Of a stretch of 8,036 nt of DNA, positions 1-5,592 are shown one piece after another. Both the position numbers and the translations under genes were made by a program. Positions within the stretch are counted from its first letter, which is position 1. Every line of letters starts with the position of its first letter. The notes beneath the pieces are model-generated. The model searched no databases. It was not told the origin of the DNA and worked only from the letters and a program-made list of their open reading frames with translations. Source of the DNA: JANMCE01 sp031360915 (GTDB taxonomy: Bacteria; Actinomycetota; Acidimicrobiia; Acidimicrobiales; Ilumatobacteraceae); assembly GCA_031360915.1 (NCBI GenBank), contig JANMCE010000037.1, positions 1-8,036 of the forward strand, read 5' to 3'.

Positions 1-191
1 TGGACTTTCGGCCGGTTGACCTCGGCCCGCACCCACAGCAATGGCTCTTACACCACGCCCATGTTGCACTCAACCCTGGTTCTGACTTCGGGCGACCGGG
101 CCACGGACACGCCCGCCTGAACGTGGCGACCAGCCCGGCGATCCTCGACCAGATACTCGGTCGCATGAGTGACGCCCTCGCTGAGCGGTAA
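1..191 (+). CDS. C-terminal end of a PLP-dependent aminotransferase (PatB/MalY-like), truncated by the window edge
   Basis: Reading from base 3 to the TAA at 189-191 gives 62 residues that resemble the C-terminus of class I/II aminotransferases of the cystathionine beta-lyase PatB/MalY type. The visible signature is HAHVALNPGSDFG followed by a short glycine-rich stretch and RLNVATSPAIL, which matches the conserved 'V-A-L-x-P-G-x-x-F-G ... R-[LI]-N-x-A-[TC]' end of that family. The arginine in RLN is the residue expected to bind the substrate carboxylate. The PLP lysine lies upstream of the window. Family members cleave C-S bonds (cystathionine, cysteine) or transaminate; the exact substrate cannot be read from this fragment. 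This frame shows no frameshift, unlike the stretch just downstream. The assignment comes from motif recall, not a database search. Confidence 0.72.
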   Translation, partial: DFRPVDLGPHPQQWLLHHAHVALNPGSDFGRPGHGHARLNVATSPAILDQILGRMSDALAER

Positions 192-330
192 CGCATCGCC
201 TACACCCGCATACCTACAGTCGAGTTTCATCAACGGCATCAAGCGGATGCCTTGCTCCTGGTAGTAAATCCTGCGTGAGCGGGCGCTAAGCATTTGCCAA
301 AATCAGCCCTGATCAGCACACAAAAGCGGC
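192..330. other. Short gap with no recognisable feature
   Basis: Between the aminotransferase stop and the first bases of the next protein-like frame I see no convincing ORF, hairpin or promoter. The minus-strand ORF crossing it is antisense to the aminotransferase end and looks like no protein family. The missing N-terminus of the following membrane protein could lie here if further indels are present. Confidence 0.4.
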
Positions 331-831
331 GTGAGTCCGGCGGAACGCCACTGCGCCATTTCGTCAACCGCGTCGTGGACCGGCTGGTGATCGGGGTTGG
401 CATCGGTGCTCCTCTACGGACTCTTCCGGTTTCGACCGCCGATGGTCGCCGTACCATTTCAAGTTCGTTCCCTTCATGGTGCTGTTGCCAGCTTTCACGC
501 AGTTCATCTGGTTTGCTGCCGCACCCGCAAGACAGTTCACATACTTGGTGCCTTTCTTCCACTCATGCAGTACCTCCTGTTGGCGTGGAGAGCACAGCTG
601 AAGCAGCGGTTGGACCAACGCCACCTCGTGCCGTCTCGACGATTCGTCTGGCGCGGATCGGCCCGGTGGATGGCCATCAACGTGGTCGCCGGCTACACGA
701 TGTTCTGGTTGATGCCACGCATCGGTTCGCAGTTCGGCCGCTCGATGGCGTTCAGCACAGCCATCGTGTTGGCCGTGTTACAACTGCACCACTTCTTCGT
801 CGACGGCGTTCTGCCTCGGCGGCAGCGGTGA
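331..831 (+). pseudogene. Frameshifted polytopic membrane protein, family not recognised
   Basis: Protein-like sequence is present but split over frames. From about 431 to 563 it reads in frame 2: an aromatic cytoplasmic stretch (FDRRWSPYHFKF), then a hydrophobic helix and ...YLVPFFHS. From 565 to 831 it continues in frame 1 as MQYLLLAW, a basic loop, a second helix (about 670-720) and a last helix ending LQLHHFFVDGV. Losing one base at 563-564 explains the switch exactly, restoring FFHS-MQYLLLAW. The two His and the Asp near the end of the last helix look like a conserved membrane motif, but I cannot name the family or its role. Upstream of 431 the frame is unclear: GTG at 331 is only a candidate start, and RHFVNRVVDRLVIGVGI in frame 0 (about 354-405) may be part of it. 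The end is also abnormal, since the frame stops at 829-831 right after DGV where homologous proteins would be expected to run on. Confidence 0.5.
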
Positions 832-833
832 CG

Positions 834-1128
834 TTGTCGGGGCGGCCCACCGAGCAGGCCTTTGTGGGCAACGTGCGCGGTGCGGTGAGCCTGTACGACG
901 GTGGAGCACCCGGCCCCGCCGACGCTCATCATCCTTCTCACCGACAGCCCGCAACTCGACAGCACCTACACCCCAGTCGGATGGGTGGAAGCCGGGCTCG
1001 ACAATATCGCCAAGCTCGCCACCCGCCCCGCTACCTCCCACCACCTGCCCCAGGTGCCCGAGACACTCGGCGCACTGCACTCGATCGATGCCAGTCAGCC
1101 AATCATCCTCCGCACGAGCGGACAGTAA
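834..1128 (+). pseudogene. Remnant of a cyclophilin-like peptidyl-prolyl isomerase (C-terminal half, frameshifted)
   Basis: Frame 0 from about 855 reads FVGNVRGAVSLYDGG. After a switch between about 897 and 922, frame 1 reads TLIILLTDSPQLDSTYTPVG, continuing WVEAGLDNIAKLA, to a TAA at 1126-1128. The order 'rGaVsl ... fxIxLxdxPxLDxxYTxxGxVxxGLDxI' is that of the second half of a cyclophilin (Pro_isomerase) domain: the buried strand, the LDxxYTxFG loop and the helix after it. The usual FFI is replaced by LII, and QFF-type active-site residues are not evident, so catalysis is doubtful. A complete domain needs about 160 residues; only about 90 codons fit between the membrane-protein fragment and the stop, so the N-terminal half with the catalytic arginine is missing. 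Cyclophilins speed X-Pro isomerisation during folding. The identification rests on motif resemblance. Confidence 0.45.
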
Positions 1129-1446
1129 GCCTCGAACCCGAGAAGCGAACGAGCAGCCCTCGCGTGGCCGCCGCTGCGGCGTTCATCGCCCTGTTGCTGT
1201 TCGTGCTGCAAAGCAAGCTCACGACGGGTCAGATCGGCACACTGCTACTGAGCAGTGTGCTCGTCGGCTTCTTCGCGTGGGGGTCGGGCTGTCGGGCAAC
1301 TCCCAACCGCAACCACTGGTCGGCACCGGGCTGTTGCCACCGCCATCGGCGTGTTCAAACTGATGGGCCGCTTCGAACGACCCGCACCAACGCCTGCGCC
1401 GGTTGCGGCCGTTCAGCCGGCGCCCGTGGAGCAACCGGTTGGCTAG
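1088..1446 (+). pseudogene. Small membrane protein, frameshifted
   Basis: A plausible N-terminus starts at ATG 1088 in frame 2 and is rich in Ser, Arg and Lys. At about 1155-1165 the protein-like reading moves to frame 0, giving VAAAAAFIALLLFVLQSKL and a second hydrophobic stretch TLLLSSVLVGFFAWG (about 1164-1280). Somewhere between 1280 and 1350 it moves to frame 1, giving ATAIGVFKLMGRFERP and a Pro/Ala-rich tail that ends at TAG 1444-1446. The result would be a two-helix inner-membrane protein of about 115 residues; I do not recognise a family. GTG 1164 is an alternative start without a Shine-Dalgarno sequence. The stop fits its neighbour closely: it shares the bases CTAG with the tdk stop on the other strand, which supports frame 1 as the true end. 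Confidence 0.42.
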
Positions 1447-2042
1447 CGCGGGATGCCGTCGCGCCAATGGCGGCGGCAGAGCAGTTCGTAGCGGACCGCA
1501 TCACCGAACAGATGTTGATCGGCGTCGATGTCGGTGTCACCCACCACCACAATGTCGCCTTCGTAGACGACCTTGCCGTTGACGAGACGGGCGTTGTGGG
1601 TGGCTCGGGCGCCACACCAGCAACGGGCCTCGACCTGCATCGGCACTCGCTCGTCGGCCACTTCCATGAGGCGTTTCGTTCCCTCGAACAGCACGCCGCG
1701 AAAGTCGGTGAGGAGACCGAACGCGAAGATGTCGACGTTGAGATCATCGACCACTCGGGCTAACTGATCGCACTGCGCCGGGGAGTAGAACTGCGTCTCA
1801 TCGCACACCAGATAGTTGAGGTTGTGGGAAGCCGACGCCATCTGAAAGATGTCCATCGTCTCGGTCACTTCCATCGCGTCCGATGACACACCGAGGCGGC
1901 TCGACACCTTGCCACCAGAGCGATCGAGACGGGTGAGCAGCATCCCGCGCAGCCCTGCCTCCCGCAGGTTGTGGTGGATCTGGAGAGCGACGGTGGACTT
2001 CCCCGACCCCATCGTCCCGAACGAAAACTTCAGCACTGCCAT
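1443..2042 (-). CDS. tdk: Thymidine kinase, TK1 type
   Basis: Phosphorylates thymidine (and deoxyuridine) to the monophosphate with ATP in the cytoplasm, the salvage route to dTTP. The 199-residue protein has the P-loop GTMGSGKST at residues 9-17, KVSSRLG at 45-51, the Walker B/catalytic segment DETQF at 81-85 (Glu82 as general base) and FGLLTDFRG at 108-116. The zinc site is C141-W-C143 with C189-R-R-H192, and the thymidine-binding lasso lies at about 155-170. The C-x-C pair and the TDFRG block follow the E. coli-type subgroup rather than the CxxC Bacillus/human type. ATG 2042 is chosen because GGGGAGGG lies about 10 bases upstream and homology starts there; the 37-codon upstream extension from 2153 runs into a hairpin and lacks similarity. 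It is downstream of nrdJ in the same direction but separated by a terminator, so it probably has its own promoter. Its stop shares CTAG with the converging frame. Confidence 0.95.
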   Translation of the reverse strand: MAVLKFSFGTMGSGKSTVALQIHHNLREAGLRGMLLTRLDRSGGKVSSRLGVSSDAMEVTETMDIFQMASASHNLNYLVCDETQFYSPAQCDQLARVVDDLNVDIFAFGLLTDFRGVLFEGTKRLMEVADERVPMQVEARCWCGARATHNARLVNGKVVYEGDIVVVGDTDIDADQHLFGDAVRYELLCRRHWRDGIPR

Positions 2043-2052
2043 CGTCAGAACA

Positions 2053-2060
2053 CCCTCCCC
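2053..2060 (-). promoter_or_regulatory. Shine-Dalgarno sequence of tdk
   Basis: The minus strand reads GGGGAGGG, 10 bases before ATG 2042. It is one of the best ribosome binding sites in the window and fixes the tdk start against the longer upstream frame. Confidence 0.65.
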
Positions 2061-2098
2061 ATCACGACCGGTCATCTTAGGCGGTGAATGTGCAGGTC

Positions 2099-2143
2099 TC
2101 TGTAGGCGCGGGTGGCTGTGGGACAACCTCACGCGCCTACAGA
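2099..2143 (-). repeat. Perfect 12-bp inverted repeat in the nrdJ-tdk gap
   Basis: TCTGTAGGCGCG (2099-2110) is repeated as its exact reverse complement at 2132-2143, with a 21-base loop. Neither strand has a T-run directly after the stem, so it is not a standard intrinsic terminator. On the minus strand it begins immediately after the U-tract of the nrdJ terminator and lies about 57-100 bases before the tdk start. It could stabilise an mRNA end, act as a protein-binding site or sit in the tdk leader. Confidence 0.6.
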
Positions 2144-2189
2144 AAACAATCAACGAGGCCGACCTCGGAATGATCCGGTGTCGGCCTCG
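2141..2189 (-). terminator. Intrinsic terminator of nrdJ
   Basis: On the minus strand a perfect 10-bp stem CGAGGCCGAC/GTCGGCCTCG (arms 2180-2189 and 2154-2163), with an inner CGG/CCG extension around an ATCATT loop, is followed by the T-rich tract TTGATTGTTTT. It lies about 70 bases after the nrdJ stop and should end that transcript, separating nrdJ from tdk. Confidence 0.72.
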
Positions 2190-2202
2190 CTTGGGTTGGG
2201 TC

Positions 2203-2241
2203 CTGCTGATTGGGAGCGGCAGTTACGAGACTCATCAGCAG
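2203..2241 (-). repeat. 8-bp inverted repeat just after the nrdJ stop
   Basis: CTGCTGAT (2203-2210) and ATCAGCAG (2234-2241) are perfect complements with a 23-base loop. The hairpin sits between the nrdJ stop and the terminator. A direct repeat GCTTGGGTTGG occurs on either side (2189-2199 and 2246-2256). Probably part of the nrdJ 3' untranslated region; no function assigned. Confidence 0.4.
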
Positions 2242-2257
2242 TGCTGCTTGGGTTGGA

Positions 2258-5089
2258 TTAGCTGCAACCGCTGGTGTTGCCGCAGGACGGGCAGGCGTGG
2301 CAGGAGCCGGCCCGGTTCATCTGCACACCGCACTGCATACACATGGGGGAATCACTGTGCTTCGCCTTCGGGGTGACGGCGATCGGCTCGGGCGAGTAGC
2401 CCACGTCGGTAAGCTGCATAGCCATTTGATTCACCAGTTCGCTGGCCGATGGGATGGACTTCGGGTCAGGTGCCAGATCCTGGCCCTGCACCGTTACCAT
2501 GACGCTCTCATCCACGCCGGGCAGCGTGGGCTGCAGGCGTTCGTCCACCGAGAAGATGCCAAGCTCGGCCCGCTCCTCGTAGGTCATGTATTCGAGCGAA
2601 AGCTTGCGGAATAGGTAGTCCATGATGGACGACGCGAAGCGGATGTCCGGGTCGTCGGTCATGCCTGCTGGCTCGAAGCGCATGTTGGTGTACTGCTCAA
2701 CGAAGGTGCGCAGCGGCACACCGTACTGCAGACCGTGGCTGACCGCGATGGCGAAGGCATCGACGATGCCGGCCAGCGTGGAGCCCTGCTTGGACACCCG
2801 GACGAACAGTTCGCCGGGACGGCCGTCGGCATACTCGCCAACCGTGACGAAGCCCTTGCAGTCGGCCACCCGGAACTCGAACGTGCGTGACGAACGGGTG
2901 CGAGCCAGCTTCTCCCGCACGGGGCGGTGCACAATGCGCTCTACGACCTGCACGGCCGGTGCGGCGGCGGCCTGTACTGCGGCTGACTCGCCCTTGGCGT
3001 TGTCACCCTTCTTGGTCACGTTGAGGGGCTGACCGACCTTGCAGTTGTCACGGTAGATGGCAACGGCCTTGATGCCGAGCTTCCACGACAGCATGTGAAG
3101 CGCTTCGACATCTTCGATGGACGCCTCTTCCGGCATGTTGACCGTCTTGGAGATGGCACCCGAGATGAACGGCTGCACCGCGCCCATCATGCGGACGTGG
3201 CCCTCGTAGTGGATGGTGTTGTCACCCATGGAGCAGGCGAACACCGGCATGTGGATTGCCTGGATGTGCGGAGCACCAACGAGGGTCTTGTTGACGTCGA
3301 TGTAGCTGACGATCTCGTCGATCTGCTGGGCGGTGTAGCCGAGGCGGCGAAGCGCTCGGGGCACCGTCTGGTTGACGATGGACATCGAGCCGCCGCCCAC
3401 CATCTTCTTGAACTTCACGAGCCCAAGGTCAGGCTCGATACCGGTGGTGTCACAGTCCATCATGAGACCGATGGTGCCGGTGGGGGCAAGCACGGTGGCC
3501 TGGCTGTTACGCACACCCCACTCTTCGCCGCCGGCCACTGCGTCATCCCACGACTGCTGGGCTGCGGCCTGCAGGGCGCCGTCCATTACACCGGTGACCT
3601 CGTGCGAGGCGTCACGGTGCATGCGGAGCACGTCGAGCATGTAGCGCTCGTTGTCGGCGAAGCCAGCGAACGGACCCATGCGGCTGGCGATGCGAGCCGA
3701 CGTGGCATACGCATGACCGGTCATGAGCGCGGTCAGGCCAGCGGCAAGGGTGCGACCCTCGTTGGAGTCGTACGGCATACCGAGGGCCATAAGCAGCGCA
3801 CCGAGGTTGGCATAACCGAGGCCGAGCTGACGGAAGCGGCGACTGGTCTCACCGATGGACTTGGTGGGGTAATCGGCCTTGCCTACCAGGATTTCCTGCG
3901 CGGTGAACATGATCTCAACCGTGTGCTTGTAACCCTCTATGTCGAACGTGTCGTCATCATTCAGGTACTTGAGCAGGTTGATAGAAGCCAGGTTGCAGGC
4001 CGAGTTGTCGAGGTGCATGTACTCGCTGCACGGGTTCGAGCCGTTGATGCGCCCGGTGGCGTGGGCGGTGTGCCACTTATTGATGGTGGTGTCGAACTGC
4101 ATGCCCGGATCGGCACAGGCCCAGGCCGAGGTGGAGATCTGACGGAACAGATCGCGGGCCTTCATGGTCTTGACGATGCGGCCATCGGTGACTGCCTTCA
4201 GATGCCAATCAGCATCGGCTTCAACGGCGTGCATGAACTCATCGGTGACCCGCACCGAGTTGTTGGCGTTTTGGTACTGGATGGAATAGCTGTCGGCACC
4301 GTCAAGGTCCATGTCGAAGCCGGCGTCGCGAAGGGCACGAGCCTTCTTCTCTTCCTTTTCCTTGCACCAGATGAACTCTTCGATATCCGGGTGATCAACG
4401 TTGAGGATGACCATCTTGGCGGCACGGCGGGTCTTGCCACCGGACTTGATGGTGCCAGCCGACGCGTCGGCGCCACGCATGAAGCTGACGGGACCAGAGG
4501 CCTCGCCGCCGCCCTTGAGCAGCTCTTTGGAGGAACGGATGCGGGAGAGGTTGATGCCAGAGCCCGACCCACCCTTGAAGATGGTGCCTTCCTCGACGTA
4601 CCAGTTGAGGATGGAATCCATCTCGTCCTCGACCGACAAGATGAAACAGGCGCTGGCTTGCTGGGGCACGCCCTTGACGCCGATGTTGAACCACACCGGC
4701 GAGTTGAATGCGGCGTTTTGGTTGACGAGCAGGTGCTTTAGTTCGGCATTGAACGCAAGCGCTTCTTCGTTGCCGATGAAGTAGCCGCCCTCGATACCCC
4801 ACGAGGTGATGGTGTCGGCCACACGGTCGATGACCTGACGCAGCGAGGTCTCGCGGCGGTCGGTGCCGAGGGTGCCACGGAAGTACTTCTGCGTAACGAT
4901 ATTGGTGGCGTTGACCGACCAGGAAACGGGGAACTCGACCCCGAGTTGTTCAAAGGAGACTTCGCCGGTCTTCCAGTTGGACAGACGAGAGTCACGACGC
5001 TCCCAGACGAGTTCGTCGTAGGGGTGGACGTTGGGGGTGGTGAAGTGCCGATGTAGACCGATTCCGATGCGCTCTGGGGCGAGTGACAT
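2258..5089 (-). CDS. nrdJ: Adenosylcobalamin-dependent (class II) ribonucleoside-diphosphate reductase
   Basis: Reduces ribonucleotides to deoxyribonucleotides, using coenzyme B12 to make the active-site thiyl radical, so it works with or without oxygen. The 943 residues fit the long actinobacterial NrdJ. An RNR N-terminal region covers about 45-140. The catalytic set is visible: C148 in QASACF and C365 in DNSACN form the redox pair, and N352-P-C354-S-E356 carries the radical cysteine, with the same 11-residue C-to-C spacing as Thermotoga NrdJ. The phosphate-binding PTGTIG is at 536-541. A TSCPD domain spans about 738-832 (MTDDPDIRFASSIMDYLFRKL). The C-terminus is a cysteine cluster (C917, C920, C930, C933, C936, C942) likely to carry electrons and bind zinc. 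I see no ATP-cone, intein or frameshift. ATG 5089 has only a weak GGAAAG 9 bases upstream. No nrdAB or NrdI/F genes are in view. The promoter upstream carries NrdR-like boxes. Confidence 0.97.
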   Translation of the reverse strand: MSLAPERIGIGLHRHFTTPNVHPYDELVWERRDSRLSNWKTGEVSFEQLGVEFPVSWSVNATNIVTQKYFRGTLGTDRRETSLRQVIDRVADTITSWGIEGGYFIGNEEALAFNAELKHLLVNQNAAFNSPVWFNIGVKGVPQQASACFILSVEDEMDSILNWYVEEGTIFKGGSGSGINLSRIRSSKELLKGGGEASGPVSFMRGADASAGTIKSGGKTRRAAKMVILNVDHPDIEEFIWCKEKEEKKARALRDAGFDMDLDGADSYSIQYQNANNSVRVTDEFMHAVEADADWHLKAVTDGRIVKTMKARDLFRQISTSAWACADPGMQFDTTINKWHTAHATGRINGSNPCSEYMHLDNSACNLASINLLKYLNDDDTFDIEGYKHTVEIMFTAQEILVGKADYPTKSIGETSRRFRQLGLGYANLGALLMALGMPYDSNEGRTLAAGLTALMTGHAYATSARIASRMGPFAGFADNERYMLDVLRMHRDASHEVTGVMDGALQAAAQQSWDDAVAGGEEWGVRNSQATVLAPTGTIGLMMDCDTTGIEPDLGLVKFKKMVGGGSMSIVNQTVPRALRRLGYTAQQIDEIVSYIDVNKTLVGAPHIQAIHMPVFACSMGDNTIHYEGHVRMMGAVQPFISGAISKTVNMPEEASIEDVEALHMLSWKLGIKAVAIYRDNCKVGQPLNVTKKGDNAKGESAAVQAAAAPAVQVVERIVHRPVREKLARTRSSRTFEFRVADCKGFVTVGEYADGRPGELFVRVSKQGSTLAGIVDAFAIAVSHGLQYGVPLRTFVEQYTNMRFEPAGMTDDPDIRFASSIMDYLFRKLSLEYMTYEERAELGIFSVDERLQPTLPGVDESVMVTVQGQDLAPDPKSIPSASELVNQMAMQLTDVGYSPEPIAVTPKAKHSDSPMCMQCGVQMNRAGSCHACPSCGNTSGCS

Positions 5090-5226
5090 GGTTTGACTCT
5101 TTCCGTTCGAGGATCTCCGCCTGACAGCCGAGACGGTGTAGTTGTTTCATGCGTTTTGCGGGGCACCTACCACCCGGGCACTGGCCCGAGTTGCGTTTTT
5201 TCTGTGGATCCGCCGCGGCTGGCGAA

Positions 5227-5242
5227 CCACAAGATGTAGGGG
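5227..5242 (-). promoter_or_regulatory. Putative NrdR box, promoter-distal (nrdJ operator)
   Basis: On the nrdJ coding strand it reads CCCCTACATCTTGTGG, matching 11 of 16 positions of the published NrdR consensus acaCwAtATaTwGtgt, including the C-w-A / T-w-G core. It lies about 35-50 bases into the predicted nrdJ transcript and exactly 42 bp (four helical turns) from the second site. Confidence 0.6.
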
Positions 5243-5270
5243 GTCGAAGGCTCCGCAGACCACAACCCCC
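5239..5270 (-). other. Leader hairpin of the nrdJ transcript
   Basis: GGGGGT (5239-5244) pairs with ACCCCC (5265-5270), and the loop can form an inner GG(U)CU/AGCC stem around GCGG. It lies near the predicted 5' end of the nrdJ mRNA, between the two NrdR-like boxes. It may be a structured 5' cap-like stem or simply reflect operator geometry. Confidence 0.4.
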
Positions 5271-5284
5271 ACAACGTATAGTCA
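5269..5284 (-). promoter_or_regulatory. Putative NrdR box, promoter-proximal (nrdJ operator)
   Basis: On the nrdJ coding strand it reads TGACTATACGTTGTGG, again 11 of 16 matches to the NrdR consensus, and 10 of 16 identical to the partner box (shared CTA-A--TTGTGG). It overlaps the predicted start point and abuts the -10 element, the position expected for repression. NrdR is encoded about 1.2 kb away. Confidence 0.62.
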
Positions 5285-5299
5285 TTACAGCACTGTAAT
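5284..5299. repeat. Perfect 16-bp palindrome over the nrdJ -10 region
   Basis: ATTACAG-CA-CTGTAAT: 7-bp perfect arms around two bases. It covers the -10 hexamer and part of the spacer. The length and symmetry are those of an operator for a dimeric repressor, but the sequence does not match the NrdR consensus core or the LexA box. Confidence 0.55.
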
Positions 5300-5313
5300 T
5301 ACACCCCTGTCAA
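5284..5313 (-). promoter_or_regulatory. nrdJ promoter, near-consensus sigma-70 type
   Basis: The minus strand has a perfect -35 TTGACA (5308-5313), an 18-base spacer and a -10 TGTAAT (5284-5289), five of six to TATAAT. Transcription should begin near 5277, giving a leader of about 188 nt before ATG 5089. It is the strongest promoter-like sequence in the window, which suits a highly expressed gene held in check by repressors. Confidence 0.72.
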
Positions 5314-5509
5314 GAGCTCTTTATGGATCCCTGAGCTGCAGCACGGCGAGACAGGTACAGGGCCCGTGGCCCCTTCCAGGAACCGGTGGTTTCGCCCCCC
5401 AATTCGCTGTTCATCCGTCGTCGCCGCACCGCAGCCAGGTTGAGAATGTTGACAATAGGTACTCCGGCCTGTGGGGAGGAAGAGGATAAGGGTGTGAATT
5501 TCTTGAGAG

Positions 5510-5531
5510 TTATCCACATGACAGTGGACAA
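5510..5531. promoter_or_regulatory. Inverted pair of DnaA boxes
   Basis: TTATCCACA (5510-5518) is a perfect classical DnaA box. It is followed, inverted, by AGTGGACAA (5523-5531), whose complement TTGTCCACT is one base from the actinobacterial preferred box TTGTCCACA. A weaker 7/9 match, TGTGGATCC, lies at 5203-5211 in the nrdJ leader. Two boxes are too few for oriC; DnaA is a known regulator of nrd operons in E. coli, so a regulatory role is plausible. Confidence 0.5.
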
Positions 5532-5592
5532 CCCGACACTTTTGGCCCAGCGACCGATTTACGCGCAAACGGTCTCACCGTAGCTGGACTTC

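Larger units (their letters stand above)
5090..5592. other. Divergent intergenic region between nrdJ and the RibD-C gene
   Basis: A 503-base non-coding stretch. The half nearest nrdJ holds its promoter, NrdR-like operators, a palindrome and a leader of about 190 nt. The half nearest the reductase gene holds two inverted DnaA boxes but no clear promoter. Between about 5320 and 5500 I see only GC-rich sequence and overlapping small ORFs with no protein-like character. I looked for a cobalamin riboswitch in the nrdJ leader and found no B12-box. Confidence 0.6.

Noticed and set aside
294..1763. Long plus-strand ORF of 489 codons
   Set aside because: It has protein-like segments only where it coincides with pieces of the frameshifted genes; its 3' third is antisense to tdk and has no family character.
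2074..2079. tdk -10 element TAAGAT on the minus strand
   Set aside because: Four of six matches and no -35 at a suitable distance; too weak to list as a promoter.
2043..2153. N-terminal extension of tdk from ATG 2153
   Set aside because: It passes through an inverted repeat and basic non-conserved sequence, while ATG 2042 has a strong Shine-Dalgarno sequence and begins at the family's usual start.
3095..4741. 548-codon plus-strand ORF antisense to nrdJ
   Set aside because: His/Val/Asp/Gly-rich shadow of the nrdJ codons in high-GC DNA; no start signal, promoter or recognisable domain.
5175..5201. Plus-strand terminator: CGGGC/GCCCG stem with TTTTTT downstream
   Set aside because: The stem is only 5 bp, seven bases separate it from the T-run, and there is no plus-strand gene upstream for it to terminate.
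5090..5277. Cobalamin riboswitch in the nrdJ leader
   Set aside because: Expected for a B12-dependent enzyme's gene, but I see no B12-box or matching core; the GCCAGTG near 5180 is not in the right context.
5449..5490. Plus-strand promoter for the RibD-C gene from TTGACA at 5449
   Set aside because: The -35 is perfect, but no acceptable -10 occurs 16-19 bases downstream; GATAAG is about 30 bases away.
5299..5568. Small minus-strand ORFs (89 and 73 codons) in the nrdJ upstream region
   Set aside because: They overlap each other, lack Shine-Dalgarno sequences and cross the DnaA boxes and the nrdJ promoter; composition is not protein-like.
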